Shown here: one piece after another, positions 18,936 through 27,200 of the stretch | Position numbering within the stretch: position 1 is the stretch's first letter | How the letters are laid out: the number at the start of each line of letters is the position of its first letter | Program-made: the position numbers and the translations under genes | Assembly (NCBI RefSeq): GCF_030159255.1 | Contig: NZ_BSCT01000022.1 | Location: 1 to 64,000 of the forward strand | DNA: 64,000 nt | From: Bradyrhizobium sp. SSBR45G | GTDB lineage: Bacteria; Pseudomonadota; Alphaproteobacteria; Rhizobiales; Xanthobacteraceae | Reading direction: 5' to 3' | The notes under the pieces: generated by a model | Database searches by the model: none | The model's input: only the letters and a program-made list of their open reading frames with translations | What the model was told of the DNA's origin: nothing

Positions 18936-20540
18936 TCAGTTCTGCTGCGGCTCGGCGAGCCACTGGCGGATGATGGAGGCAGCTTCGCCCGGGTTGCGAT
19001 CGGCCAACTCGCCCACCCGGTGGACGGACTGGGCGTGCACCTGGCCCTGGACCTGGGCGACGTCGATCATGGTGGCGGTCTGCTGGGCATGAGCCTGCGC
19101 CTGCGCGGTTTCGTCGGTGAGGGCCGGGACGCCGCTGTTGTGGGCCGCTGCAGCCTCTTCGGTTGAGATGATCTTCTTCACCAGCGGCCGCACCACCATG
19201 AACACGACGACGATGCCGAGCAGCATCATGACGGCGAGCTCGATGACGTACATGACGTCATCCTTGGTGAAGTGGAGCATGCCGAGGAAGCCGGTGGGCT
19301 CGCTGATCTGCGGAACGACGGGACCGTCGGCGAATTTCAGGTTGACGACCTCGACCTGGTCGCCCCGCTTCTGGTCGAAGCCGATGGCGGAGCGGACCAG
19401 CGCGGCAATCCGGTCGAGCTCTTCCTTGGTCCGTTCCTTGTAGACCAGCTCGCCTTTCTCGTTCTTGCTGTAGGCGCCGTCGACCAGGACCGCGACCGAG
19501 ATGCGGTTGACCCGTCCGGCCTCGGTGACTTCCGTCTTCGTAGTCCGGGAGATCTCGTAATTGTTGGTCTCTTCGGTCTTCTTGCTCTGGTCACGCGGCT
19601 GCTGGGGCGGCTGGTTCTGCTGGTTGCCCGGCAGTTCGTTGTTGACCGTGACCTGGCCGTTGCTTTCGTTGGTGGCCGACTGCTCTTCGCGGGTCTGGCT
19701 CGACCGCAGCACCCGTCCTTCGGGGTCGTACCGGTCGGAGGTCTGGGTGACGCGGTTGAAGTCGAAATCGGCCGAGAGCTGGACCCGGGCGCGCCCCGAG
19801 CCGACCACCGAGGAGACGATGTCCTCGACCTGCTTGCGCATCCGCTTCTCGAAGGAGTTGCGCCGCTCGTCGCCGACCTGCTGGTCGATGTCGGTCTGGG
19901 TGCCGTCGGCGAGCAGCTGCCCGGCCTCGTCGACGATCGACACCCGCTGCGGCTTCAGGCCGTTGACGGCGGAGGCGACGAGATGACGGATGGCGCGAAT
20001 TTGCGCCGGCTCCAGCGCGCCGCGGACGCGCACGACGATCGAGGCCGACGGCTCCGGGGTCTCGCGCGAGAACAGCGGGCGCTCGGGCAGCACGAGGTGG
20101 ACGCGCGCCGCCTGGACGCGGTCGATGGCGCGGATGGTGCGGGCGAGCTCGCCCTCCAGGGCGCGCAGATGGTTGATGTTCTGAACGAAGCTCGTGGTGC
20201 CCAGCGCGTCCGACTTGTCGAAGATCTCGTAGCCGACGCCGCCGCCCTTGGGCAGGCCGCCCTCGGCGAGCTTCATGCGCAGCCGGGTCACCTTGTCCTT
20301 CGGCACCAGGATGACGCTGCCTTCGTTACGGATCTCGAAGGCAATGCCCTGCCGCTCCAGGTCCTTGATGATGCTGGAGGAGTCTTCCATGCTGAGGTCG
20401 GTGAAGAGGGTCGTCATCTGCGGCGCCGTCACGCGCATGATGACGAAGCCGAAGAAGCCGATCAAAGCGGCGGTGACCGCCAGCATGGCGGTGAGCCGCG
20501 CGGCGCCCAAACTCTTCAGGAAGTCCAAGAGACCTTGCAA
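18936..20540 (-). CDS. fliF: FliF flagellar MS-ring protein
   Basis: The product is 534 residues. Two transmembrane segments (about 17-36 and 428-447) bracket the periplasmic ring-building motifs (GGVGYEIFDKSDALGTTSFVQ and ARVHLVLPERPLFSRE). The cytoplasmic tail (NPGEAASIIRQWL) is the FliG-binding end. It begins the class II-type fliF operon. Two CtrA-like half-sites lie 233-250 bases upstream. Confidence 0.96.
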   Translation of the reverse strand: MQGLLDFLKSLGAARLTAMLAVTAALIGFFGFVIMRVTAPQMTTLFTDLSMEDSSSIIKDLERQGIAFEIRNEGSVILVPKDKVTRLRMKLAEGGLPKGGGVGYEIFDKSDALGTTSFVQNINHLRALEGELARTIRAIDRVQAARVHLVLPERPLFSRETPEPSASIVVRVRGALEPAQIRAIRHLVASAVNGLKPQRVSIVDEAGQLLADGTQTDIDQQVGDERRNSFEKRMRKQVEDIVSSVVGSGRARVQLSADFDFNRVTQTSDRYDPEGRVLRSSQTREEQSATNESNGQVTVNNELPGNQQNQPPQQPRDQSKKTEETNNYEISRTTKTEVTEAGRVNRISVAVLVDGAYSKNEKGELVYKERTKEELDRIAALVRSAIGFDQKRGDQVEVVNLKFADGPVVPQISEPTGFLGMLHFTKDDVMYVIELAVMMLLGIVVVFMVVRPLVKKIISTEEAAAAHNSGVPALTDETAQAQAHAQQTATMIDVAQVQGQVHAQSVHRVGELADRNPGEAASIIRQWLAEPQQN

Positions 20541-20772
20541 GCAACTGCCCCATAGTTCGGCATTCGACGGGTGGCTGCTGAAAGGTGGTGATTTGAGCTT
20601 CGCGGGCCTTTACGGCCAGTTGCAGAGATCGCGAAATTCAACCCTTAAACCTTCACCGACGCCCGCATTCCAGGTGGCGATCCGATCTCGGCCGTGTCGC
20701 CCGCGATCGCGGGACAGGGACGGCGGTTGAATCGAACCACTGGGCAATTATTGCCTATGGGAAGGTTTCGAT

Positions 20773-20790
20773 ATGGTTAACGATGGTTAA
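20773..20790 (-). promoter_or_regulatory. Tandem CtrA-like half-sites upstream of fliF
   Basis: TTAACCAT occurs twice in a row on the minus strand (20783-20790 and 20773-20780), separated by 2 bases. TTAACCAT is the CtrA half-site reported for alphaproteobacteria. The sites lie 233-250 bases before fliF. CtrA control of fliF is known in Caulobacter. Spacing differs from the classic TTAA-N7-TTAA. Confidence 0.5.
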
Positions 20791-20818
20791 GAGGTCCTAA
20801 CAAACTGCGGACATGCCA

Positions 20819-20849
20819 AAAATCGGCTTGGCAGGACCAAGCCGATTTT
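20819..20849 (-). terminator. Rho-independent terminator after sciP
   Basis: AAAATCGGCTTGG (20819-20831) and CCAAGCCGATTTT (20837-20849) form a perfect 13-base stem with loop CAGGA. In the minus direction the stem ends in a run of T. It begins 30 bases after the sciP stop. Confidence 0.85.
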
Positions 20850-20878
20850 CTTGAAAGTTGGTTCGCGTCGTTAACGCT

Positions 20879-21154
20879 TTATTGGCGATATTGCTGAATT
20901 CGGGTGGTGCGCAGCCCGGCGAGACCATGCTGGTCGATCGAGAACTGCCACGACAGGAATTCGTCGACGGTCAGGGTGTAGCGGCTGCACGCTTCTTCGA
21001 GGGACAACAATCCGCCGCGGACCGCAGCGACGACTTCGGCCTTGCGGCGTATGACCCACCTCTTGGTGCCTGGCGCAGGCAAATCCGCGATGGTGAGCGG
21101 GCTGCCGTCAGGCCCGATGACGTATTTCACCCTCGGGCGATGGGGTTCTGTCAT
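20879..21154 (-). CDS. sciP: SciP-like CtrA inhibitor (DUF1153 family)
   Basis: The product is 91 residues, matching SciP in length and sequence: start RPRVKYVIGPDGSPLTIADLP, then an HTH (RRKAEVVAAVRGGLLSLEEACSRYTLTVDEFLSW). SciP is a small DNA-binding protein that blocks CtrA-dependent transcription in G1 in Caulobacter. Its place between fliF and flgD, with CtrA-like half-sites around it, fits a role in tying flagellar genes to the cell cycle. It has its own terminator. Confidence 0.9.
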   Translation of the reverse strand: MTEPHRPRVKYVIGPDGSPLTIADLPAPGTKRWVIRRKAEVVAAVRGGLLSLEEACSRYTLTVDEFLSWQFSIDQHGLAGLRTTRIQQYRQ

Positions 21155-21171
21155 GGCGTACTCACAAACTC

Positions 21172-21226
21172 TTAACCACTGAACTCACGGTAAGACCCTA
21201 CGCCGCCTCGCTTAAAATTTGCCTAA
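21172..21226. promoter_or_regulatory. Candidate CtrA sites upstream of sciP
   Basis: TTAACCAC (21172-21179) and TTAA-N7-CTAA (21212-21226) lie 18-72 bases before the sciP start. The second is one mismatch from the full CtrA consensus. SciP is a CtrA target in Caulobacter, so a feedback loop is plausible. No binding data. Confidence 0.4.
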
Positions 21227-21425
21227 GCAAAGGGCTGGAATCCCGCGTCGTGCGCAAACGCCGTCGCCTCCGGCGGCGAGAGGCCTCCGGAGCGAGATCG
21301 TGGTGAAAAATTGGTTAAGAGTACCCTGTGGTTGCGCCGGCATGCCGACGCCCGGGCCGCGCTTGATGTTCAAGCTCAGCTGCAAGCGTATCCGAGGTCT
21401 TAAGAGCGGGCGTGATCGTTAAGAG

Positions 21426-22124
21426 CTAGCTAACGATCCGCTGGATCTGGCTGACGGTGTAGGTCTGACCGCCGATCGACAGCAAGGGCGGCTGCTGGGT
21501 CAGGTCGACCGACGACACCGTGCCCTGGATCTGGGTCGAGACCGCCACCGGATTGCCGGAGCTGTCCTTGGCCGTGACGGTGAGCTTGTACTGGCCGTCC
21601 GGCCATTGCGTGCCGTCGCTGCCCTGGCCGCTCCAGCTGTAGGGCTGATTGTCGCCCGCCGTGGCATTGTAGGTGCCGCTGAACACCGTCTGGCCGACGC
21701 TGTTGGTGATCGTCGCCGTCATGGTGCAGTCCTTCGGGATGCTGAGGTCCCAATTCGCCTTGCCGCTGGACAAGGCGGCCGTGGAGCCGCTGACGACCGC
21801 CGTCTTGCCGACGAAGGCGAGCGCCTGGGTCGACTGCGTGGCCTGCTGCATCGTCAGCAGCGAGGCGAGCTGGTCGTTGGTCTTGAGCTGCTGCTCGACG
21901 CCGGCGAACTGCACGAGCTGCTGGGTGAACTGGTTGGTGTCCAGCGGGTCGAGCGGGTTCTGGTTCTGCAGCTGCGTGGTCAGCAGGGTCAGGAAGGTCT
22001 GGAAGTTGCCCGCGATGGTCGAGCTTGCGCTCGAGCCCAGGCCGTTGCTGCTCGATGAAGAGGTCGAGGTGGATGTGGTGCCCGAGACTGCCGGGCTTGC
22101 CGAGATTGCGTCGCCGATTGCCAT
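21426..22124 (-). CDS. flgD: FlgD flagellar hook-capping protein
   Basis: The product is 232 residues. The N-terminal FlgD signature (FLTLLTTQLQNQNPLDPLD, then FTQQLVQFAGVEQQLKTN) is followed by a FlgD Ig-like/Tudor-like region (YSWSGQGSDGTQWPDGQYKL). FlgD caps the growing hook. It is 12 bases downstream of the FliK gene, so the two form one operon. Confidence 0.95.
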   Translation of the reverse strand: MAIGDAISASPAVSGTTSTSTSSSSSNGLGSSASSTIAGNFQTFLTLLTTQLQNQNPLDPLDTNQFTQQLVQFAGVEQQLKTNDQLASLLTMQQATQSTQALAFVGKTAVVSGSTAALSSGKANWDLSIPKDCTMTATITNSVGQTVFSGTYNATAGDNQPYSWSGQGSDGTQWPDGQYKLTVTAKDSSGNPVAVSTQIQGTVSSVDLTQQPPLLSIGGQTYTVSQIQRIVS

Positions 22125-22136
22125 GGAAGCCTCCTG

Positions 22137-23744
22137 TTAGACCCGGATGTCGACGCCGCCCTGCGCGCTGAACATGCGCCCATAGGACCGGCCGGCGAGC
22201 TGGGCCGGGACGGTTTCGTCCTCGGCCACGATCAGGCGTTGTGCGTTACCGTTTTGTTGATTGTCGCCGCCGTTCTGGCCGGACGAGTTCTGGTCGCGGA
22301 GCGAGAATTGCAATCCGCTGTTGTTGCTCTTGAGGCCGGCGTCCTGCAGCGCCTGCTGCAGCTGCGGCGCGGTCTGCTGCAGCATTGCGAGCGTCTCCGG
22401 CTTCTCGACCCGCAGATGCGAGGTCACCTGGCCGTTGCGGTCGACGTCGATGCGAACATCGATGCGGCCGAGCTCGGCCGGATCCAGCCGGATCTCGAAC
22501 CGGCTCTTGCCGTTGAGCGCGGAGGCGGCGATTTCGATCGCGAGGCCGTGCAGCGGCACGGCGGCGCTGGTTGCGGCCGTGGCGGTCAGATTGGCGGATG
22601 TGATCTGGCTGGTCGATGCGGTCGGCGTCGAGAGCTGCGGCTGCAGGGTGGCCGTGGCTTGAGCCGTCGGATCGGACGCCGGCACGCTGCTCTGGCCGTT
22701 GGCTTGCGCAACGCTGCGCTCATGCCCAGAGGGGGACGGCGCATTGTTGCCCTTCGCCGTCGGCTCGACCTCGCCATTGTCCGGCTTGGCTGAAGCGGTG
22801 GGCTGTTGCGCGGGGCCGGTGCCCTGGGTCTGCTGCGGGTGGGTCCCCTGGGGCGCGGCGGTGCCTTGCTCGGCGCTCTTGCCGGTTTCGCCGGCCGCAA
22901 CGCCGGTCTTGGCCTGGGCGGTGCCCTTGCCGGTCGGCTTGGTGCCGCCGGGCACGGTCGCCTCGAGTGCCGCCGTGAAGGTCTGATCGGGCGAAGCGGC
23001 GGCGTCGCCGGATGCCGTCGACGTTGCGTCGGCGCCGGCGGTCGTGGTGTCGGCCTCGCTTGTTGCCTTCGTTGCAGCGGCCGACTTGGCCGCCCCGGCC
23101 ATCAGGCCGGCGTTGGCATCGACCGGACTGGTGAGGGCGGGGCCGGCGGCTCCGGCGGGCCCGGTCGTCGGGGTGGGCGCAATGGAAGAGCCGTCGCCCG
23201 CATCGGTCGCAGCGGGCCCGGTCGGGGCGCCGGCCAGCGTGATCTCGGATGGAATCGCGACGGCGACCGGCGTCGGCACTGTCGCCTGGTCGACGGCGGC
23301 CGCCGTCGCGGCGGTGGCTGCGTCGGCACTGGCCTGGTCGCCGTCTTTCTTGTCTGCGGTCTTGCCATCGGAGCTGCCGGCCGTGTCGGCCGCGGTCTTG
23401 GCTGACTTGTCGGCCGTCGTGTCGGACGTCGCATCCGATCCAGCCGTGTCGGTGCGGGATGCGCTGCCGCCAGCCTTGCCCTGAGTCTTGTCGGTCGACC
23501 CGGCCTGGCTCGTGCGATCCGTGTCGTTGCTGCGCGTGGTCTCCCGGCTCGGAGGCGGAGCGCTGGCTGCGCGGGGCGCCGGTGTTGCCGCGGAGGGCGA
23601 CGATGGCGACGGCTCAGACGGTGTGGCGGCATCGACCAGCGCCGCGAAGCTGTCGGACGACTGCGCGGTGTCCTGACGGGACGGCTTCGGCGCCGCCGTC
23701 TTGAGACTCGTGCCGGCCTGGATGTCTGACGTGACGCTGAACAC
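22137..23744 (-). CDS. fliK: FliK-type flagellar hook-length control protein
   Basis: The product is 535 residues. About 390 residues are low complexity, rich in Ala, Thr, Ser, Gly and Pro, as expected for the export ruler. The C-terminal Flg_hook domain contains RFEIRLDPAELGRIDVRIDV and QTAPQLQQALQDAGL, which switch export specificity. FlgD follows. A good sigma-54 promoter lies 39-54 bases upstream. Confidence 0.88.
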   Translation of the reverse strand: MFSVTSDIQAGTSLKTAAPKPSRQDTAQSSDSFAALVDAATPSEPSPSSPSAATPAPRAASAPPPSRETTRSNDTDRTSQAGSTDKTQGKAGGSASRTDTAGSDATSDTTADKSAKTAADTAGSSDGKTADKKDGDQASADAATAATAAAVDQATVPTPVAVAIPSEITLAGAPTGPAATDAGDGSSIAPTPTTGPAGAAGPALTSPVDANAGLMAGAAKSAAATKATSEADTTTAGADATSTASGDAAASPDQTFTAALEATVPGGTKPTGKGTAQAKTGVAAGETGKSAEQGTAAPQGTHPQQTQGTGPAQQPTASAKPDNGEVEPTAKGNNAPSPSGHERSVAQANGQSSVPASDPTAQATATLQPQLSTPTASTSQITSANLTATAATSAAVPLHGLAIEIAASALNGKSRFEIRLDPAELGRIDVRIDVDRNGQVTSHLRVEKPETLAMLQQTAPQLQQALQDAGLKSNNSGLQFSLRDQNSSGQNGGDNQQNGNAQRLIVAEDETVPAQLAGRSYGRMFSAQGGVDIRV

Positions 23745-23782
23745 CTTGGAACCTCTCGCGATGAAACTCGAGGACCAAGGTC

Positions 23783-23798
23783 AGCAAGGAGCGGGCCA
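23783..23798 (-). promoter_or_regulatory. Sigma-54 promoter of fliK-flgD
   Basis: On the minus strand the sequence is TGGCCCGCTCCTTGCT, with GG and GC 10 bases apart, one base away from the TGGCAC-N5-TTGCT consensus. It places the transcript start near 23773, about 29 bases before the fliK ATG. FlbD encoded nearby is the likely activator. Confidence 0.65.
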
Positions 23799-24102
23799 AG
23801 CCGCTTCAACGAAGAATTGAAAGTGATATCAATTGCTTATGGATATGCCCGAAGGGGCCGGCCGGGGCCGCGCGGCCGCCATTTCTGCCCGGCCGGCAAG
23901 ATTTGCCGCCGGCCCCTGCGGCCAGCGCGATTGCTTCGCATGAAGTGCGCCTATATTAAAGACGAATGCTTCTCGCGTTGTTTCCGACCGGGAGACCGTG
24001 TCCGGAGATCGCCGAAGGCAAGCCATCCGCAAAGACGGCGCATGCGAGGCGTTCCCGTACCGGGAACCCGCTGCTTGGCGCCGCGATCGCAGTGACCTGA
24101 CC
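23799..24102. other. Divergent intergenic region, fliK/mnmA
   Basis: No gene is convincing here. It holds a TATATTAAAG box-like sequence near 23951 that could serve mnmA, and a GC-rich stretch with CCGGCCGGGGCCGCGCGG. An in-frame extension of mnmA upstream to 23998 exists but does not look like protein of that family. Confidence 0.5.
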
Positions 24103-25296
24103 ATGCTCAACAGTCTCGATCTCGAAGGCCGTCCGGAGGACACCAGGGTCGTCGTCGCCATGTCGGGCGGCGTCGATTCGTCGGTCACGGCTGCGCTGTT
24201 GAAGTCGCAAGGCTACGACGTCGTCGGCATCACGCTGCAGCTCTACGACCACGGTGCCGCGACCCATCGGAAGGGCGCCTGCTGCGCCGGCCAGGATATC
24301 CACGACGCGCGCAACGTCGCCGAGCGGCTCGGCATCCCGCATTACGTGCTGGATTACGAGGATCGATTCCGCGAATCGGTGATCGACAATTTCGCCGCCA
24401 GCTACGCCTCGGGCGAGACGCCGGTGCCGTGCATCGAGTGCAACCGCGCCATCAAGTTCGGCGATCTCTTGAAGACCGCGCGTGAGCTCGGCGCCTCGGT
24501 GCTGGCGACCGGCCACTACGTCGCGTCGCGGCGGCTGCCGGACGGATCGCGTGCGCTCACTTGCGCCGCCGACGCCGACCGCGACCAGAGCTACTTCCTG
24601 TTCGCGACCACGCGCGATCAGCTGGACTACCTGCGCTTTCCGCTCGGCGACATGACCAAGCCGGAGGTGCGCGAGCTGGCGCGCCGGTTCGGCCTCGAGG
24701 TTGCGGACAAGCACGACAGCCAGGACATCTGCTTCGTACCGACCGGCCGCTACACCGACATCATCGGCAAACTGCGTCCGAACGCGATGGAGCCGGGCGA
24801 GATCGTCGATCTCGCGGGACGCGTGCTTGGCACGCATCAGGGCATCGCCAACTACACGATCGGCCAGCGCAAGGGTCTCGGCATCGCCGCGGGCACGCCG
24901 CTCTATGTGGTCAAGCTGGATGTTGCGACCCGCCGCATCGTGGTCGGCCCACGCGAGGCGCTGCGCACGCACCGCATCACCCTGCGCGAGGTCAACTGGA
25001 TCGGCGACGGCGCGCTCGATGCCGTGGTGCGCGACGGCCTCGAGCTGTTCGTGCGGGTGCGCTCGACCCGTCCGCCGCAGCCGGCCTGGCTGCGCGGCGT
25101 CGACGGCCATTACGAGGTCGAGCTCGTCGGCGGCGAGGAGGGCGTCTCGCCCGGCCAGGCCTGCGTATTCTATGACGCGGCGTCGGGGCGCGCGCGCGTG
25201 CTCGGTGGCGGCTTCATCCAGAGTGCGGCCGCCGAGAGCAGCCGCGCTTCCGGCATCATCAGGCCGCAGCGCCTGGCCGAGCCGGTCCGCGGCTGA
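24103..25296 (+). CDS. mnmA: tRNA-uridine 2-sulfurtransferase MnmA
   Basis: The product is 397 residues from the ATG at 24103. The PP-loop is SGGVDSS (21-27). Catalytic cysteines fit Cys110 or Cys113 (PVPCIECN) and Cys210 (SQDICFVP). MnmA makes the 2-thio group of wobble uridine in tRNA Lys, Glu and Gln, using sulfur passed by cysteine desulfurase. It is alone on the plus strand, followed by pmtA after 29 bases. Confidence 0.96.
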   Translation: MLNSLDLEGRPEDTRVVVAMSGGVDSSVTAALLKSQGYDVVGITLQLYDHGAATHRKGACCAGQDIHDARNVAERLGIPHYVLDYEDRFRESVIDNFAASYASGETPVPCIECNRAIKFGDLLKTARELGASVLATGHYVASRRLPDGSRALTCAADADRDQSYFLFATTRDQLDYLRFPLGDMTKPEVRELARRFGLEVADKHDSQDICFVPTGRYTDIIGKLRPNAMEPGEIVDLAGRVLGTHQGIANYTIGQRKGLGIAAGTPLYVVKLDVATRRIVVGPREALRTHRITLREVNWIGDGALDAVVRDGLELFVRVRSTRPPQPAWLRGVDGHYEVELVGGEEGVSPGQACVFYDAASGRARVLGGGFIQSAAAESSRASGIIRPQRLAEPVRG

Positions 25297-25325
25297 TCAG
25301 CATTTCATCATTTCAGGGCAGGGGC

Positions 25326-25961
25326 ATGGGGGACATCGACCGCGCAGGGGTCGAAAAGGCCTACGAGCGCTGGGCGCCGATCTACGATCTGGTGTTCGGC
25401 AAGGTCTTCGATCAGGGGCGTCAATCGACCATCGCGGAAGCTGACCGCATAGGCGGCCGCATCCTCGACGTCGGCGTGGGCACCGGGCTCTCGCTCTCGG
25501 ACTATGCCCGCACCACGAAGATCTGTGGCGTCGACATCTCCGAGCCGATGCTGCGGCGGGCGCAGGCGCGCGTGCGCGAGCTCAAGCTGCTCAACGTCGA
25601 GACGCTTGCGGTCATGGACGCGAAACATCTCGCCTTTCCCGACAATTTCTTCGACGCCGTGGTCGCGCAATACGTCATCACCGCGGTGCCGGACCCCGAA
25701 GCCACGCTCGATGATTTCATTCGCGTGCTGAAGCCGGGTGGCGAGCTGATCCTGGTCAACCACATCGGCGCCGAGAGCGGCCCGCGGCGGATCTTCGAGC
25801 TGGCCTTCGCGCCGATCGCGCGCCGGCTCGGCTGGCGGCCCGAGTTCCCCTGGGCCCGCCTCGTGAGCTGGGCCGCCAAGCATGGTGGCGTCACGCTCGC
25901 CGAGCGCCGGCCGATGCCGCCGCTCGGGCATTTCTCGCTGATCCGCTACCGCAAGGGCTGA
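25326..25961 (+). CDS. pmtA: Phosphatidylethanolamine N-methyltransferase-like, SAM-dependent
   Basis: The product is 211 residues. The class I SAM motif is ILDVGVGTGLSL (about 44-55); the acidic motif II follows in ICGVDISEPML. The N-terminal YERWAPIYDLVFG is the rhizobial PmtA-type start. PmtA makes phosphatidylcholine from phosphatidylethanolamine at the membrane. A related menaquinone/ubiquinone-type methyltransferase is the main alternative. Confidence 0.75.
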   Translation: MGDIDRAGVEKAYERWAPIYDLVFGKVFDQGRQSTIAEADRIGGRILDVGVGTGLSLSDYARTTKICGVDISEPMLRRAQARVRELKLLNVETLAVMDAKHLAFPDNFFDAVVAQYVITAVPDPEATLDDFIRVLKPGGELILVNHIGAESGPRRIFELAFAPIARRLGWRPEFPWARLVSWAAKHGGVTLAERRPMPPLGHFSLIRYRKG

Positions 25962-26038
25962 AACGCCGCGGCGCCGGCGCGGTTTGCCGCGCGGCCTTGC
26001 CACGGGGAACGCGGAGGCGGGCTTCGCGTTGCTCCGCC

Positions 26039-26380
26039 ATGAGCATCAGGCAATCCTTGTTTCTCTCGTTCCTGCTGGCGTCGACCTCCGTGGTCCATGC
26101 CCAGGCGCCGCCGACTCCAGCCACGCCGCCGCAGGCGACTGCGCCCGACGCGAATGCCGCCTGTGCGCCGAATGCGCGGGCGACGGCGACCCCCGACGGC
26201 ATCACCACCGGCCGCGCCGGCGAGCCGCTGGGCGACAAGCTCGCCAAGACCAACGGCGTGCTGTGTCCGCCGAGCGGGATCGATCCGGAGATGCACGCGC
26301 CGACCCCGGAGGGCGGCACCACACCGGTGATTCCGCCGCCTGGCAGTCCGGGCGGCAATCCGAACGTGCGGCCGAAGTGA
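26039..26380 (+). CDS. Small exported proline-rich protein, unknown
   Basis: The product is 113 residues from the ATG at 26039. A signal peptide of about 21 residues ends in VVHAQ. The mature part is rich in Pro, Ala, Thr and Gly, has two cysteines (NAACAPN, VLCPPSG) and ends in an extended GGNPNVRPK-type tail. No domain is recognised. Similar small exported proteins are common in Bradyrhizobium. Confidence 0.55.
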   Translation: MSIRQSLFLSFLLASTSVVHAQAPPTPATPPQATAPDANAACAPNARATATPDGITTGRAGEPLGDKLAKTNGVLCPPSGIDPEMHAPTPEGGTTPVIPPPGSPGGNPNVRPK

Positions 26381-26537
26381 GCTGCCATCGTGCGTGAGAT
26401 TCGGCGAGAAGGCTGCGCCGGGCCCGAGCCGGACGGCCCTGCCGGATCCCTGCTCGCGCGCAGAAGTAGTCACAACGCCTTGAGGAATCGGATCAAAATC
26501 GCGCGGTACGAAAACCGCCGATGACGTCGAGCTTTGC

Positions 26538-26566
26538 TTGACAGGGGCGGGACCGCCTCCTTATAT
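26538..26566 (+). promoter_or_regulatory. Promoter of the tRNA-Met gene
   Basis: TTGACA (26538-26543) and TTATAT (26561-26566) are 17 bases apart, a close sigma-70 match. The mature tRNA starts 53 bases after the -10. Confidence 0.65.
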
Positions 26567-26619
26567 GCCGCCGTCCCCAAGGCCCGCCGCGTTCACCGGC
26601 CCCCTTGGATCGACACCGT

Positions 26620-26696
26620 GGCGGGGTAGCTCAGCTGGTTAGAGCACGGGAATCATAATCCTGGGGTCGGGGGTTCGAGTCCCTCCCCCGCTACCA
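26620..26696 (+). tRNA. tRNA-Met, anticodon CAT
   Basis: The 77-base sequence folds as a standard cloverleaf: acceptor GGCGGGG pairs with CCCCGCT (one G-T at the first pair); D arm GCTC/GAGC; anticodon stem CGGGA/TCCTG around loop ATCATAA, anticodon CAT at 26654-26656; T arm GGGGG/CCCTC with loop TTCGAGT; CCA is encoded. CAT could mean elongator Met or, with lysidine, Ile. The first pair G-T argues against an initiator-type mismatch. The change in gene content begins right after its 3' end. Confidence 0.93.
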
Positions 26697-26718
26697 AGAT
26701 TTCCCCGCATGATATCAA

Positions 26719-26748
26719 GGTCTTGTCCGGTTTCGGCAAGGCCTTTTT
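26719..26748 (+). terminator. Terminator after tRNA-Met
   Basis: GGTCTTG-TCCG and CGG-CAAGGCC form a hairpin followed by TTTTTG, starting 22 bases after the tRNA. If an element inserted at the tRNA 3' end, this hairpin is already element DNA. Confidence 0.65.
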
Positions 26749-26881
26749 GTTTGCCTCTACGTCGGCAAAAACGCCCCTGTACACACTTTTGTACCTCGGA
26801 TTTCGATGTACCCGCCTAGGGCCTTTTGAGGGCTTTGTACGCGCCTACGCCGACGACAACGTGCGCCTGAACGCCCAGACC

Positions 26882-27127
26882 TCATGATTGCTTGTCGTCA
26901 TCCAGCGCCAGCTTGCCTTGCGCCGGCGAAACCTTCCGCCCTCTAAGGTACCCGCGCGATGCCTTCGCGTAGACATCAGCGAGCTCGCGCTCGAGCATCG
27001 AGTTCATCACGATGAGCGAGCGCACGGCCGCGACCGGGTCGCCCCCGCAGGCTTCGATCGCCTGAGCCACAGCGGCCTCCAGATCCGCGGCCTGGTCGAC
27101 GGGTGACTGCTCGGCGGGGTCGGCCAT
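26882..27127 (-). CDS. Small conserved-looking protein, unknown
   Basis: The product is 81 residues from the ATG at 27127 (an ATG at 27136 is in frame). It is mostly helical and acidic in the first half (VDQAADLEAAVAQAIEACGG), then has a helix MNSMLERELADVYAKASRGYLRG and a charged tail. No domain is recognised. It is the first gene after the tRNA and is transcribed towards it. The neighbouring plus-strand gene begins 74 bases away in the divergent direction. Confidence 0.5.
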   Translation of the reverse strand: MADPAEQSPVDQAADLEAAVAQAIEACGGDPVAAVRSLIVMNSMLERELADVYAKASRGYLRGRKVSPAQGKLALDDDKQS

Positions 27128-27200
27128 GGCTGGCATTCCTCTTGCGGTCGGAGCGGAGATTTTGTTCTCTATCCGTTCTCACGTCAAATGGAGTCTGAGC

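Larger units (their letters stand above)
20541..20878. other. Intergenic region upstream of fliF
   Basis: No gene is seen in these 338 bases. They hold the fliF leader and promoter, a pair of CtrA-like half-sites and the sciP terminator. The leader is long (over 200 bases from the half-sites to the start codon). A TTGAATCGAACC stretch near 20727 is not a clear promoter element. Confidence 0.6.
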
